A DNA stretch of 64,000 nucleotides from Chitinophaga niabensis (GTDB taxonomy: Bacteria > Bacteroidota > Bacteroidia > Chitinophagales > Chitinophagaceae): assembly GCF_039545795.1 (NCBI RefSeq), contig NZ_CP154260.1, positions 4,221,001 through 4,285,000 on the forward strand, given 5' to 3'. The notes beneath the pieces were generated by a model. The model searched no databases, was not told where the DNA came from, and saw only the letters and a list, made by a program, of their open reading frames with translations. Both the position numbers and the translations under genes were made by a program. Numbering within the stretch: the stretch's first letter is position 1; each line of letters starts with the position of its first letter. Shown here one piece after another: positions 44,350 to 54,514 of the stretch.

Positions 44350-47300
44350 TTAAAAATTCAGATTCAGACCACCGGAGTACGTTTTCTGGAATGGATACAC
44401 ACTACCATTCAATCCTTCCGGATCAAGGTTTCCTTTCAATTTGGTTTTAGTGAAAATATTCTCTGCACTGAAATAGAAACGTACTCTTTCAATACGCGCT
44501 CTTTGGGTGAGTGAGCGGGGCAAAGTGTAACCAACAGTAATATTCTTCAGACGGATGTATGCTGCATTCTGCAGATAAGCTGTTTGTGCCGCACCTAACT
44601 CTGATGCATCTTCTGCGATGTAAGATTTTACGCGTGGGAAATAAGCATTCGGATTTTCCGGGCTCCAGCTGTCCAGGTTGAACTTCTGCACATTCGTCCA
44701 GGGTTGTGCAAACACGCCCCAGAAATAGTGATTGCCGGCATTGGGATACCAATCTCTTTTACCAATGCCCTGGAAGAATACACGAAGGTCAAACCCTTTC
44801 CAGTCTCCGCTCAGGTCAATACTATAAGGTAAACGGTTAGTATTATTGCCTATGATCCTGCGATCTCCCGGATCATCCACGGTATTCTTCCCGTAGTTCA
44901 CTTTTTTATCACCATTCAGGTCTCTGAACTTCAGATCTCCCACATAGAATTTATATCCCTGGTCATCAGAACCCACGCTTGTCTGATCAGCATGGTTCTT
45001 CAGTTCATCTTCATTCTGGAAGAATCCTTCGTTTGTTAATCCCCATATTTCTCCGATCTGCTGGCCTACATAATAATCGCTGAGCAGGCGGGCAGGGTTA
45101 TCGTATTTGGTAATATAAGCGCGGCTGTCTGCCAGGATGAAACGTGCGGAATAAGTGAATGGCGAGCCACCCACATTGAATTTATCGCTCCAGCGGAGGC
45201 TGAGTTCCCAACCTTTCGTTTTAAGATCGGCTGCATTCTGCTGTGGCTCTGCAGCACCGAATACATTCGGTAATGTTTTGCCTTTTACCAGCATGTCTTT
45301 TGTATGACGGGTATAGAGGTCCCCGTCAATGCTTAAGCGGTTATTCAGGAACACGAGGTTAACGCCATAGTTTATAGTAGATACTTTCTCCCAGCTGAGT
45401 GAGGCTGAAACGGCGCCTGGCTGGCCTACTGCTACTGGTCTTGCACCATCCAGGATCTGGCCTATCTGGCCGGAACTCATAGTAGGGATGTAAGGATAAT
45501 ATACTTCCCTGTTACCGATCCAGATCACCTGGTTACCCAATGAACCATAGGATGCGCGGAATTTCAACAGGTCCATTTTTACAGCCTGTGCAATAGGTTT
45601 GAAGAATGTTTCATTACTTAACACCCATGCAGCAGAAGCAGATGGGAAGAAGCCCCAGCGGTCTTCCTTAGGGAAACGGGAAGTACCGTCATAACGGCCA
45701 TTCAGCTCAAGGATGTACTTATCATTATAGATATAATTCAGGCGGTAGAACAAACCACGCACGGCCCAATCTATAATACCGGCAGATTGTGTAATGGTAC
45801 CGGTAGCCAGTTGCGGATTTGGCAGTGAAGTACTGATCAGTCCCTGACGGGTAGTGGAAAAAGAATTGGTATACCGGTACTCCTGGTTAAACCCTGCCAG
45901 TGCCTGTACAAAATGTTTTTTAGCAAAGGTTTTATGGAAGTCTGTATACACGTTGAAAACATTGTACCGTACTGCGTCAGCGCCATTACGTGCATAAGAA
46001 GGATTTGCACCTGTATATTTCAAAGGCTGGTTGGGGCCATTGTTATAAGGAATGGAAATATCGTATGCATTCACTGTATTATTAGAACGGCGGAAAGTAG
46101 CATCTCCTTTGATGCTCCATATATCTTTTACGATAGCATACTCCCCATTTAAAGTAGCCGTAAATTCATTCAGATAATTCTTGGAACGTCCGCCATCCTG
46201 CAGGCGGCCAAACAGATTAGCACCATCCTGCGTCCATGAACCATCCGGGTTGCGGATAACAGAGAGAGAAGGCGTACGGTTCACGTTATGAAAGAAGTCT
46301 CCGTCAATAAACACCGGCGTGTTATAATCGCTGCTGGAGAATACCGTATTGGCACCCACCTTTAACCTGTCGCTCAGATCATAGGTAGCTTTTGCGCGAA
46401 GGCTGTAACGATTATACTTATCATTGCCATACTTCAATTGTCCATCATAACGATAATATTCACCGGATAAATAGAAAGCGAGCTTATCATCTTTTTTGGA
46501 TATAGAAAAGCTGGTGTTGGAAGAAGGTGCGGTTTTGTTATACGTTTCATCCAGCCAGTTAGTGTTGCCATAATATGCGTAGGCATTAGGGTTGTTAGGA
46601 TCAACGATCACTGCAGGAAGAGAAGGATCTGCAGAACGTTTCTTCGCATACTCGCGCACAGCATCCGGATAGAGATTGTATAGCGGCGTAGCAGCCCTGT
46701 GTTTGTAATCCATTACAATATATGGATCCAGTTCCACTTCGGGCACTTTACCCAATGTGCGTAAAGCATAATTAGTATTTACGGAAATAGCTAACTTTTT
46801 GGAGACACCGGATTTTGTAGTGATCAATATTACCCCGAATGCAGCCCTGGCGCCATAGATAGCAGCAGAAGCAGCATCTTTCAAAACGGTAACACTCTCT
46901 ACATCACTTGGATTGAGGCGGGAAAGTTCTTCAGCGGTAGAGGGTATATTATCCACCAGAATGAAAGGTACTCCTCCTGTTAAAGAAGTAAGGCCACGGA
47001 TATTAAAAGAAGGTTGCGAAGAAATGCGCCCACTGCTGGCAGTTATATTCAGGTTGGGTAATAATCCTTGCAAACCATTCGCTAAATTAGTAATGGGCCT
47101 GTTCTCCAAAGCTTTGCCGGAGATCATATCTACCGCACCGCTGAGATTAATTCTTTTTTGTGCACCATATCCTACTACCACTACTTCTGTAAGTCCGCTG
47201 GCGCCGGCTTTCAGTGCAATATTAAAATCGTTCTGTCCTGCTTTCAGCAACACTTCCTGTGTTTCATGGCCGATGTAGGAGAAAACCAGTACGGCATTTT

Positions 47301-47805
47301 CCGGAACATCCAGGCTGTATTCACCGTTTGAATTTGTTTGTGTTCCTTTCTGAGAGCCTTTAACCATTACGGTAACGCCCGGAAGGGCCTGGCCTTCATG
47401 ATCCGTTACGCGCCCTTTCACTGTACGCTCTTCCACGGTTTCGCCTGCCGGCATAATTACCACCAGTTTACCGGACAGCACTTTAAAAGAGAGGGAGGTA
47501 CCTGCCAGTGTTTCTTCCAGCACTTTCAGCACGTGCGCGTCCTTTACGCGGATAGAGATGTTCTTATCCGGAATGGTAACGTTCCTGTACAAAAAGGTAT
47601 AATCACTCTTTTTGCTGACCACGTTCAGCAGTTTTTTGATGTTGATGTTACTGTAATCCAGACTCAACCTTTCCTGCGAATATCCATTTGCGCTTACCTG
47701 CATGATTGCAGCCAGCAGCAGGAAGGAAATCATTTTCATACGCAGTAATATTTTATTAATTAACTCGTCAGGTATGGGTAAAATGCACGAACGATTTTTT
47801 TTCAT
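44350..47805 (-). CDS. SusC/RagA family TonB-dependent transducer with STN signalling domain
   Basis: The 1151-residue product (start chosen at M-K-K-N-R-S-C, as usual for such proteins; an upstream in-frame ATG would add 26 residues) has an unusually long signal region with its hydrophobic core at 25-36, ending near G-Y-S-Q, an STN (secretin/TonB N-terminal) domain (about 46-118), a carboxypeptidase-regulatory-like domain (129-205), the T-E-V-V-V-V-G-Y-G box and a plug domain (about 219-345), then the barrel. The STN domain contacts a FecR protein in the periplasm, so substrate binding outside can release the sigma factor inside. The full-length FecR gene lies directly upstream. Confidence 0.93.
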   Translation of the reverse strand: MKKNRSCILPIPDELINKILLRMKMISFLLLAAIMQVSANGYSQERLSLDYSNINIKKLLNVVSKKSDYTFLYRNVTIPDKNISIRVKDAHVLKVLEETLAGTSLSFKVLSGKLVVIMPAGETVEERTVKGRVTDHEGQALPGVTVMVKGSQKGTQTNSNGEYSLDVPENAVLVFSYIGHETQEVLLKAGQNDFNIALKAGASGLTEVVVVGYGAQKRINLSGAVDMISGKALENRPITNLANGLQGLLPNLNITASSGRISSQPSFNIRGLTSLTGGVPFILVDNIPSTAEELSRLNPSDVESVTVLKDAASAAIYGARAAFGVILITTKSGVSKKLAISVNTNYALRTLGKVPEVELDPYIVMDYKHRAATPLYNLYPDAVREYAKKRSADPSLPAVIVDPNNPNAYAYYGNTNWLDETYNKTAPSSNTSFSISKKDDKLAFYLSGEYYRYDGQLKYGNDKYNRYSLRAKATYDLSDRLKVGANTVFSSSDYNTPVFIDGDFFHNVNRTPSLSVIRNPDGSWTQDGANLFGRLQDGGRSKNYLNEFTATLNGEYAIVKDIWSIKGDATFRRSNNTVNAYDISIPYNNGPNQPLKYTGANPSYARNGADAVRYNVFNVYTDFHKTFAKKHFVQALAGFNQEYRYTNSFSTTRQGLISTSLPNPQLATGTITQSAGIIDWAVRGLFYRLNYIYNDKYILELNGRYDGTSRFPKEDRWGFFPSASAAWVLSNETFFKPIAQAVKMDLLKFRASYGSLGNQVIWIGNREVYYPYIPTMSSGQIGQILDGARPVAVGQPGAVSASLSWEKVSTINYGVNLVFLNNRLSIDGDLYTRHTKDMLVKGKTLPNVFGAAEPQQNAADLKTKGWELSLRWSDKFNVGGSPFTYSARFILADSRAYITKYDNPARLLSDYYVGQQIGEIWGLTNEGFFQNEDELKNHADQTSVGSDDQGYKFYVGDLKFRDLNGDKKVNYGKNTVDDPGDRRIIGNNTNRLPYSIDLSGDWKGFDLRVFFQGIGKRDWYPNAGNHYFWGVFAQPWTNVQKFNLDSWSPENPNAYFPRVKSYIAEDASELGAAQTAYLQNAAYIRLKNITVGYTLPRSLTQRARIERVRFYFSAENIFTKTKLKGNLDPEGLNGSVYPFQKTYSGGLNLNF

Positions 47806-47975
47806 ATTTTTGAATTGTCGGTTGAATAAATGAGCCATCCCATGTTTGCGAGACAGGCGGCGAAGTTTTTTGACCATCAACATCAGGGAGGTGTTAGCGC
47901 ACTTCCCTTTTTTATGGCCTTCCGTAATGGTGTGTAATTCTTTACATAGGCGTTTTTTTTACCAGTTGAATAATG

Positions 47976-49028
47976 TTACCAGAGCTCTACCAGGTTTGCA
48001 TCCTTGTTGATCTTATATTTGAACTGCAGCGTGTATTGCAATGCCTCTAATACTTCCGGCAGTGGTTTATTATTAAATGCTCCGGAGAACACCTCTTCTT
48101 TCAGCTTTTCATTTTTAATCTCTATCCGAACGTTATACCATCTTTCCAGTTCATTGCTGAGCTGCTCAAATGTTACGTTCTCAAACTCCAGGCGGTTTTG
48201 CATCCAGCCTGGTTCTGCGATGGCATCTTCCGGCATTTCATTTTCTTTGGGTTTCATCAGCCTTGCAACCGGTTGTTTTTGGGCGGTGGCTTCTTCAGCG
48301 GGCAGGTTGATCACAAAACGTTCCCGTGGTTTCAGCTGTGTGCGCGTTTCTTTGTCTTTATTTTTGTAGGCTACCTCTACTTTTCCGCTGAGCAGGTAAG
48401 TTTCTACGCGGTTATCTTCCGGATAGGCTTTCAGGTTGAAAACGGTACCTAATACCCGCACATCCACTTTACCTGTTTTGATCATAAAGGGATGGTTTTC
48501 ATCCGCCTTTACTTTAAAGAATCCTTCTCCATATAAGGTTACGATCCTCTCCCCTGCTGATAATGCGGCGGAATCATATTGCAGGCGGCTGCCTGCATTC
48601 AGGATCACCTGTGTACCATCCGGCAGTACTATTTCCCTCCCTGTATCCCCGTGGCTGGTTTGTACCAGTTGTTCCGCGGGCCTTCTGTTTACATAAAAAA
48701 CCAGTGAAAGGCCGGCAACCAGTATTACACTGGCTGCTGCCAGCCATTTATACATACCCGTGTTCATTTTCCTTACCGGCCGGGTGTTTTCCTCGTCCAG
48801 CACAGCTTGCAGCCTGTCCAGCCCTTTTTGTTTGCGCGCCAGCTCATCCGCATCTGGTGCTGCTTTCATTTGGGGCAGGGGGGATAATTCTTCTACGATA
48901 TTAAAAGCATATTGCAGCTCCGGGTTAGTTGCCAACAAATCGTCCAGTTCCTTTAATTCAGCCACCGTAGCCTCTCCCGACACCTTCCTGGACATTAACG
49001 TATAAATTTTTTCGTGCATCTCGTTCAT
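47976..49028 (-). CDS. FecR family anti-sigma factor (full length)
   Basis: The 350-residue protein has a cytoplasmic sigma-binding region (1-90; helix with E-A-T-V-A-E-L-K-E-L-D-D-L-L-A), one membrane segment (about 92-113), a periplasmic FecR domain (about 125-225; R-E-I-V-L-P-D-G-T-Q-V-I-L-N-A-G-S-R-L-Q-Y) and a C-terminal DUF4974 domain (about 275-350; F-E-N-V-T-F-E-Q-L-S-N-E-L-E-R-W-Y). It should hold the divergently encoded ECF sigma at the membrane until the STN-type SusC signals. It precedes that susC gene in the same operon. Confidence 0.93.
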   Translation of the reverse strand: MNEMHEKIYTLMSRKVSGEATVAELKELDDLLATNPELQYAFNIVEELSPLPQMKAAPDADELARKQKGLDRLQAVLDEENTRPVRKMNTGMYKWLAAASVILVAGLSLVFYVNRRPAEQLVQTSHGDTGREIVLPDGTQVILNAGSRLQYDSAALSAGERIVTLYGEGFFKVKADENHPFMIKTGKVDVRVLGTVFNLKAYPEDNRVETYLLSGKVEVAYKNKDKETRTQLKPRERFVINLPAEEATAQKQPVARLMKPKENEMPEDAIAEPGWMQNRLEFENVTFEQLSNELERWYNVRIEIKNEKLKEEVFSGAFNNKPLPEVLEALQYTLQFKYKINKDANLVELW

Positions 49029-49049
49029 TAAAATAATTCCTTTTACACC

Positions 49050-49067
49050 TGAAGGACGAGTCCTTCA
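49050..49067. repeat. 18-bp near-perfect palindrome between fecR and the ECF sigma gene
   Basis: TGAAGGAC (49050-49057), a GA centre, and GTCCTTCA (49060-49067) form a dyad 22 bases from the fecR ATG, in the divergent control region. It resembles an operator more than a terminator, as no T run follows. Confidence 0.6.
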
Positions 49068-49158
49068 CTAAAAATCCCCCAAAGCTTTTGGATTATTTTT
49101 TTGCTGTTTAGAATTTGTTAACTTTAGCGTAATGTATGTATGATAAATTGCAGCCGGT

Positions 49159-49725
49159 ATGATAGACACTGCAGCCTTATTCAGTAAAATGACTGGAGAA
49201 AATGACCAACTTGCTTTCCGGCAATTCTATGATCATTTTTTTGTGACGCTATTCCGTTTCACCTGTTCTTTAACAAAGGAGCGGGAGTTGGCTGAAGAGA
49301 TCACGCACGATGTATTTGTTCAATGCTGGCAAAAGCGCCGGGAACTGACCAATGTACGTAATCCGCAGGTATATCTTTTTGTAGCAGCCCGCAACCGCGT
49401 GGTAGATCATATGCGCAAACAATCCTCCAACCGGAATGTAGCCTTACGTGAGGAAGAGATCCATTTTACACCGGACCCGGAGCAATTACTGATCACAAAT
49501 GAAATGATGGGCAGGATGGAAGAAGCGATCAGGGCCCTTCCTCCTAAATGCAGAGAAGTATTTATCCTCACCAAACAATATGGCCTGCGTTATAAAGAAG
49601 TAGCGGCCATCTTAGACCTTTCTGCCAAAACCGTAGAGAACCAATTAGCTATAGCATTACGCAAACTTACCAAGGCGGTTAGTTTTACCCTTGAAATGGA
49701 GGTATCCAGGAGAGTAAAGATATAG
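49159..49725 (+). CDS. ECF-type RNA polymerase sigma-70 factor
   Basis: The 188-residue protein has sigma region 2 (about 22-87; L-A-E-E-I-T-H-D-V-F-V-Q-C-W and F-V-A-A-R-N-R-V-V-D-H) and region 4 (about 125-172; L-P-P-K-C-R-E-V-F-I-L-T-K-Q-Y-G-L-R-Y-K-E-V-A-A-I-L-D-L-S-A-K-T-V-E). It belongs to the Bacteroidota group that partners FecR and SusC/SusD systems and should direct transcription of the divergent fecR-susC-susD operon. A TAACTTTA near-match to the -7 element lies at 49119-49126. It is followed by a second FecR-like gene rather than by the cognate fecR, which is unusual. Confidence 0.95.
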   Translation: MIDTAALFSKMTGENDQLAFRQFYDHFFVTLFRFTCSLTKERELAEEITHDVFVQCWQKRRELTNVRNPQVYLFVAARNRVVDHMRKQSSNRNVALREEEIHFTPDPEQLLITNEMMGRMEEAIRALPPKCREVFILTKQYGLRYKEVAAILDLSAKTVENQLAIALRKLTKAVSFTLEMEVSRRVKI

Positions 49726-49792
49726 ATTTCCCGATTTTTACTATATTGTAAGCTGGACGGACAGTTACACCAAAATCCTTTACTCCACATTA

Positions 49793-50623
49793 ATGAATGC
49801 AGCGAATAAGCAATTCCGGCGGCCGAGGCTTCCACTGTATATGAAAAAACGACGCAACTGGCAACCTGTTGCCCTGGCGTTGATCATGGTTATGCTCATA
49901 GCATCCGGTGTGCTGTATTACGCCGCCAGCCGCCATCATACCAGTTCTTCCATCTTAGAGGCAGGCAAGCAGTATACCGTTTATCAATGCCCATATGGTG
50001 AAAGGAAAACGATCACGCTGGCAGATAGTACCACGGTACTACTCAACTCACGTTCAAGTCTTTATGTTCCTGCCGGTTATCCTGCAGCAGGGCGTCAGGT
50101 GATCCTGGACGGAGAAGCGTTCTTCCGCGTACATAACGAAGGCAATGAAGCATTTGTGCTCACTACAGATAAACTGAAAGCTGTTTCCGCTGAAGGCACC
50201 TTCCGGATGCGTTCCCTGGAAAAGCAGTCCGGCGCCACCTTTTACTTATTAAGCGGTGCGGCATTGGTAACCAAGTCTTATCATTCCACTACAGATAATC
50301 AACCGGAGAATCTGCTGGGCGGGGAAATGATCCTGGCTAACAAGGATATAGACCTGATGGAAAAGGAAACCTTTCCGCTGGCTGAACAGCAGGATTGCCT
50401 GGAAGGTAAACTGGTGTTCAATAACACGCCGGTGCATACCGTGTTCAAAAAGATAGAGGACTGGTTTGGGGTAGAAATGGTGCTGCAAGGCAGGGATACA
50501 CCGCCACAGGGCATTTCTGGTGTGTTCCACAGTGATTCTTTACAGGATATGCTGAAGGCGCTGGGAGATAGTGTGGGCTTCAGTTACCGCATTACGCGGG
50601 AAAAAGTGGTGATCAAATTTTAA
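49793..50623 (+). CDS. FecR-like protein lacking the cytoplasmic anti-sigma region
   Basis: The 276-residue protein has only about 23 residues before its membrane segment (24-44), against about 90 in the neighbour FecR. Its periplasmic part is complete: FecR domain (about 60-150; G-E-R-K-T-I-T-L-A-D-S-T-T-V-L-L-N-S-R-S-S-L) and DUF4974 domain (about 205-276; F-N-N-T-P-V-H-T-V-F-K-K-I-E-D-W-F). The head is basic (R-R-P-R-L-P, K-K-R-R). Only 67 bases separate it from the sigma gene, and no missing coding region is visible there. It may compete for the STN domain or the anti-sigma factor, or be decaying. Which is true cannot be told from the sequence. Confidence 0.85.
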   Translation: MNAANKQFRRPRLPLYMKKRRNWQPVALALIMVMLIASGVLYYAASRHHTSSSILEAGKQYTVYQCPYGERKTITLADSTTVLLNSRSSLYVPAGYPAAGRQVILDGEAFFRVHNEGNEAFVLTTDKLKAVSAEGTFRMRSLEKQSGATFYLLSGAALVTKSYHSTTDNQPENLLGGEMILANKDIDLMEKETFPLAEQQDCLEGKLVFNNTPVHTVFKKIEDWFGVEMVLQGRDTPPQGISGVFHSDSLQDMLKALGDSVGFSYRITREKVVIKF

Positions 50624-50637
50624 TCTTAACCTTATAA

Positions 50638-50668
50638 AAAAAGCCGCCTTATTGCAAGGCGGCTTTTT
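50638..50668. terminator. Bidirectional terminator after the FecR-like gene
   Basis: Thirteen-base arms including A5/T5 (50638-50650 and 50656-50668) with a 5-base loop serve both convergent genes. Confidence 0.88.
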
Positions 50669-50671
50669 AAT

Positions 50672-51010
50672 TTATTCAAACTCCCGTTCTTCCACGGGTA
50701 GTTTTCGTATGAAATTATCAAAACCATCTCCTTCAAAATCGCTGTACATGCCGTATGCATTAATAATATAGCCAATGAGGCCATATTGATTTTCCAGGAG
50801 GTACAGCACCGCGGAGTCAGAAGGATTGGAATCTCCTTCAAAACGGTAGGTGCGGATGATCTTCAGGCCTTCCTGGTCATACAACTGGCCGTTGTTAACG
50901 TATTCCAGCCGTCCGTCTTCCATGAATTTGAATTCATTATCGTAGCCACGTTCTGCGAGTACTTCCAGTACACGGGTCAGTGTGGTCATTCCTTCCGGTT
51001 TTGTTTCCAT
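50672..51010 (-). CDS. Small conserved Bacteroidota protein (often mislabelled phosphoribosylpyrophosphate synthetase)
   Basis: The 112-residue product has the pattern L-x-x-R-G-Y-x-x-x-F (about 19-28), Y-R-F-E-G-D-S-N-P-S-D-S-A-V-L-Y (55-70) and a late G-Y-I-I-N-A-Y-G-M-Y segment. I recall similar short proteins in this phylum labelled phosphoribosylpyrophosphate synthetase; this one is far too short and has no PRPP loop, so that name should not be used. No signal peptide. It follows the Tat-exported TIM-barrel gene after 11 bases and probably shares its transcript. Function unknown. Confidence 0.72.
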   Translation of the reverse strand: METKPEGMTTLTRVLEVLAERGYDNEFKFMEDGRLEYVNNGQLYDQEGLKIIRTYRFEGDSNPSDSAVLYLLENQYGLIGYIINAYGMYSDFEGDGFDNFIRKLPVEEREFE

Positions 51011-51021
51011 ATGGGTAACAT

Positions 51022-52053
51022 TTAGCTGAGTAAGGCACCTGCTTTTTTCAGCAGTGCCAGTGTTTTGCGGATACCTTCGTCTTCTGAATCTTTATGGCCT
51101 TCATATTCGATTCCGATGTACCCGGTATAACCGGCGTCTTTTACGATCTTCAGCATTTTATTGTAATCTGTTTCTATGCAATTGCCTTCTGCATCAAAAT
51201 CGTGGGATTTGGCACTTACACCTTTTGCGAAAGGCATCAGTTCCTGTACACCCTTATAACGATCGTATTCTTCGAGGCAGGTGGTTTTAGCCCATGCTTC
51301 AGGACTGGCATCCGTTGGTATGCTGCGTTTGATGCAGAAGTTCCCGAAGTCCGGCAATGTACCGAGGTTAGGGTTGTTCACGGATTTCATTACATCACTC
51401 AGCCAGAGACCGTTGGAGGAGTAGCTGCCATGGTTCTCTACGATCACGCCGATGTTAAAGTCTTTGGCGAAAGCGGCGAGCTTACCCAAACCATCCGCGG
51501 CATGTTTGGCCACTTCTTCCGCTTTGCCTGCACCGGCTGCATTCACACGAATAGAATGGCAACCCAGGAACTGTGCTGCTTCCACCCATTTGTAATGATT
51601 CTCTACTGCCTGTTTGCGAAGCTTTTCATCACTGTCTCCCAGCTCACCTTCTCCATCGCACATAATGAGTACGCTGCGTACGCCATTATCATCTGCGCGT
51701 TGTTTGAGATCAGCGAGGTAGGTTTTATCTTTTGCTTTGTCTTTAAAGAACTGGTTCACGTATTCAATACCGGTAATGCCAAAATCGTTCTTTGCTTTTG
51801 CGGCAAAGTCCAGGTTGGTCATTTTACCACTGAAGATGGCGTTGTGGTAAGACCATTCTGCGAGAGAGATCTTGAAGAACAGGTCTCTTGCAGCGCCGGG
51901 GCCGGCTGCACTGTCTTCCCTGGCAGAAGAATCTGTACCGGATCTGGGGCCTGCGCTGTTACAGGCTGTGAGAAAAGCGGGTCCTAAAGTTGCGCCAGCG
52001 GTAAAGAGTCCCAGCTGCCGTAAAAAATGTCTGCGGTTCGTGGATGATGACAT
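51022..52053 (-). CDS. Tat-exported TIM-barrel protein, sugar phosphate isomerase/epimerase family
   Basis: The 343-residue protein opens with a twin-arginine signal ([10 protein letters not shown], hydrophobic to residue 30) ending in L-T-A-C-N, so it may be a Tat-exported lipoprotein. The barrel resembles xylose isomerase-like (AP endonuclease 2 fold) proteins, with metal-site acidic residues in [16 protein letters not shown], and the late Y-I-G-I-E-Y-E-G-H. Many Bacteroidota export such proteins together with sugar-degrading enzymes, but the reaction is generally unknown. Export in a folded state fits a metal-bound barrel. Confidence 0.85.
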   Translation of the reverse strand: MSSSTNRRHFLRQLGLFTAGATLGPAFLTACNSAGPRSGTDSSAREDSAAGPGAARDLFFKISLAEWSYHNAIFSGKMTNLDFAAKAKNDFGITGIEYVNQFFKDKAKDKTYLADLKQRADDNGVRSVLIMCDGEGELGDSDEKLRKQAVENHYKWVEAAQFLGCHSIRVNAAGAGKAEEVAKHAADGLGKLAAFAKDFNIGVIVENHGSYSSNGLWLSDVMKSVNNPNLGTLPDFGNFCIKRSIPTDASPEAWAKTTCLEEYDRYKGVQELMPFAKGVSAKSHDFDAEGNCIETDYNKMLKIVKDAGYTGYIGIEYEGHKDSEDEGIRKTLALLKKAGALLS

Positions 52054-52164
52054 GGATCAATAGTTTGGATTAGGTAATGAAATCATAACAGTGATGAATA
52101 AACGCTTAACGCTTAAAACGTGGAAGCATATAACAAAGTACTGAAAAAACTTAAAACTTCCACC

Positions 52165-54330
52165 TCAGGATTGCTCCTGCAACCAGAAATAATAGTTCAT
52201 CACCATCCTGATCTCTCCATAGCTAAAACTTTCTCCCAGCCATTCTTTAATAGGGCCTACGGCATAACCGCCTGCTTTTTCCACGGCCTGGAGGATGGTT
52301 TGCACCCTTTGCCTATCCGGTACTACTTCCCTGATATCCAGTTCCCCTTTCCGCACAAATTCAGCCAGGTGGCTTTCTATGGTACTTTGTGCCAGGTTAC
52401 GCCTGGCGGCAATCTCTTCTACGGCATTCCCTTCCAGGAATAACTCAAGGCTTTGACGCTGACTACTTCCCGTATCTGACTTAACGGATCTGCGGGCTTT
52501 TTGTTTCGGCGCCTTTAATTGCATTTGCGTTTTTAATCCATGACGGATGCAATAGGTTTGCACCGCGTCCAGGAAAGCCTCCCCATATTTGGCGAGCTTC
52601 GCATCTCCGAAGCCGGAGATCTTTGCAATATCGGTGGGTGTTAAGGGTAAATAGGTAACCAGCTCTGCGAGCGTGGCATCAGAGAACACGATATAAGGCG
52701 GTACATTATCCCGGTCCGCAAACTGGCGGCGCAGTTGTTTCAGTTCCTGGAATAATACAGGGTTATCCGTTTCTGCGGATTGTTTGGTGGGAGCCTGGCT
52801 GGCCGTTTCTGCGGTTTTTACAGGTACGGTGAGCATCACATTCTCTTCTCCTTTCAATAACCGCCAGCTGGTATCTGTTAGTTGCAGGATAGGATATTCT
52901 CCGGCAGATTGCTGGAGGTAGCCCATTTGCATGAGTTCCCTTCCATATTGTTTCCATTGTTCTTTGGCAATATCCTTTCCGATGCCGTAGGTTTTGATCT
53001 CCTTATGTACCTCTTTGATGGTAGCGCTGCCACGCAGGAAATCCACCACGTAGTTCATCCCGAACCTTTCCTGCAAACGGTAAACGGCACTGAGGAATTT
53101 CTGGGCAACGATGGTACCATCCGCACGTTCGAACTGACCGAGGCAGATATCACAATTGCCGCAATGGTCCGGTGCTTCTTCTCCAAAATACTGCAGGAGG
53201 TACTGGCGGCGGCACTGGCGGGTTTCCGCGAGGCCGGCCATCTGGTCCAGCTTTTTCAGCATCACAGCTGTTTGAGCTTCATTACCTTCCACACTGGCGA
53301 ACCTTTTCATTTTGAATACATCCCCTGCGCTATAATACAGGATGGCTTCACTGGCCAGCCCGTCCCTTCCGGCACGGCCTGTTTCCTGGTAATAACCTTC
53401 TATGTTCTTGGGGAGGTCCGCATGCACTACAAAACGCACATTACTTTTATTGATACCCATGCCAAAGGCAATGGTGGCTACCATGATGCGTACTTCATCT
53501 CTCAGGAACTGTTCCTGTCTTTCTTCCCGCACATGGCGGTCCAGCCCTGCATGATAAGCTGCGGCAGAAAATCCGTCGCCCTGCAGGTTAGATGCCAGGG
53601 TTTCCGTAGAAGCACGGGAAAGGCAGTAGATGATACCACTGTCTTCTTTGTGCGCTTCCAGGTAAGCGGTGAGTTCATCGTAATGATTCTTTTTGGGACG
53701 GATGCTGTAGAAGATGTTCGGCCTGTTGAAAGAGTTTTCGTAGACCGTATAGTTCTTCAGGTTAAGTTTTTCGATAATATCCTGTTTGGTCAACCCATCT
53801 GCCGTGGCCGTTAGGGCAATCACGGGGATATGGGGGAACCTGTCTTTCAGCTGGCCCAGTGTCAGGTATTCCTGGCGGAAGTCGTGCCCCCAGTGGCTGA
53901 TACAGTGCGCCTCATCAACTGCAAAAAGGGATACATCCAGCTCTTCGAGGAACTGCATGAAATTGCCTTCCCCTACCAGGCGTTCCGGGGCCAGGTACAG
54001 GAGTTTCAGCCGTTTCTCCCGGAGCAGGCGGATAATGATCTGCTGCTGGGCAACAGATTGTGTGGAATTGAGGAAGGCTGCCGGGATACCGTTCTGCGTA
54101 AGGGCATCCACCTGGTCCTTCATCAAAGCGATCAGGGGGGAAACTACGATGGTGACTCCGCCAAAAGCAAGCGCAGGAAGCTGATAGCAGATGGATTTAC
54201 CACCGCCGGTGGGCATTAATACCATGGTATCCTTGCCCTGGAGCACATTTTCGATGATAGCCTGTTGGTTATGACGGAAATGTGTATAGCCGAAATGATG
54301 CTTTAACAGAGTTAACAATGATTGTTGCAT
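52165..54330 (-). CDS. recQ: ATP-dependent DNA helicase RecQ
   Basis: The 721-residue helicase unwinds recombination and replication intermediates in the 3'-5' direction. Motif I is T-G-G-G-K-S (41-46), motif II D-E-A-H (139-142), and the family-specific aromatic loop is [10 protein letters not shown]. The zinc-binding RQC part has [11 protein letters not shown] and C-G-N-C-D-I-C, followed by an HRDC domain (about 520-600) and a C-terminal helix-turn-helix of the [18 protein letters not shown] type. The last module is usual in longer RecQ proteins of this phylum. It has its own transcription unit. Confidence 0.97.
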   Translation of the reverse strand: MQQSLLTLLKHHFGYTHFRHNQQAIIENVLQGKDTMVLMPTGGGKSICYQLPALAFGGVTIVVSPLIALMKDQVDALTQNGIPAAFLNSTQSVAQQQIIIRLLREKRLKLLYLAPERLVGEGNFMQFLEELDVSLFAVDEAHCISHWGHDFRQEYLTLGQLKDRFPHIPVIALTATADGLTKQDIIEKLNLKNYTVYENSFNRPNIFYSIRPKKNHYDELTAYLEAHKEDSGIIYCLSRASTETLASNLQGDGFSAAAYHAGLDRHVREERQEQFLRDEVRIMVATIAFGMGINKSNVRFVVHADLPKNIEGYYQETGRAGRDGLASEAILYYSAGDVFKMKRFASVEGNEAQTAVMLKKLDQMAGLAETRQCRRQYLLQYFGEEAPDHCGNCDICLGQFERADGTIVAQKFLSAVYRLQERFGMNYVVDFLRGSATIKEVHKEIKTYGIGKDIAKEQWKQYGRELMQMGYLQQSAGEYPILQLTDTSWRLLKGEENVMLTVPVKTAETASQAPTKQSAETDNPVLFQELKQLRRQFADRDNVPPYIVFSDATLAELVTYLPLTPTDIAKISGFGDAKLAKYGEAFLDAVQTYCIRHGLKTQMQLKAPKQKARRSVKSDTGSSQRQSLELFLEGNAVEEIAARRNLAQSTIESHLAEFVRKGELDIREVVPDRQRVQTILQAVEKAGGYAVGPIKEWLGESFSYGEIRMVMNYYFWLQEQS

Positions 54331-54416
54331 AGAATTACCTCGAATAAGTAAAGATAGAATAAATCAGGCTTTTGGGGAGATGGGAAAAATGTTAATAAAA
54401 TAAAATGCCAACAACC

Positions 54417-54446
54417 TTTGACAGGTGAATTATTTTATTAAATTTA
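54417..54446 (+). promoter_or_regulatory. Possible promoter of the VOC gene
   Basis: TTTG (54417-54420), 18 bases, then TAAATTTA (54439-54446), seven of eight to consensus. It lies within an upstream in-frame extension, which argues for the shorter gene start at 54515. Confidence 0.38.
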
Positions 54447-54514
54447 TAAGAGAGAGTCATTCTAACTTAATACACAACTGTTATTCACCTTTTGGCCCAA
54501 ACAATTTTACACGT

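Noticed and set aside
51094..51987. 297-residue open frame antisense to the TIM-barrel gene
   Set aside because: The minus-strand gene has clear Tat signal and barrel motifs; the plus frame is cysteine- and phenylalanine-rich noise.
52882..53814. 310-residue open frame antisense to recQ
   Set aside because: Covers helicase and zinc-domain codons of recQ on the other strand; no recognisable motif.
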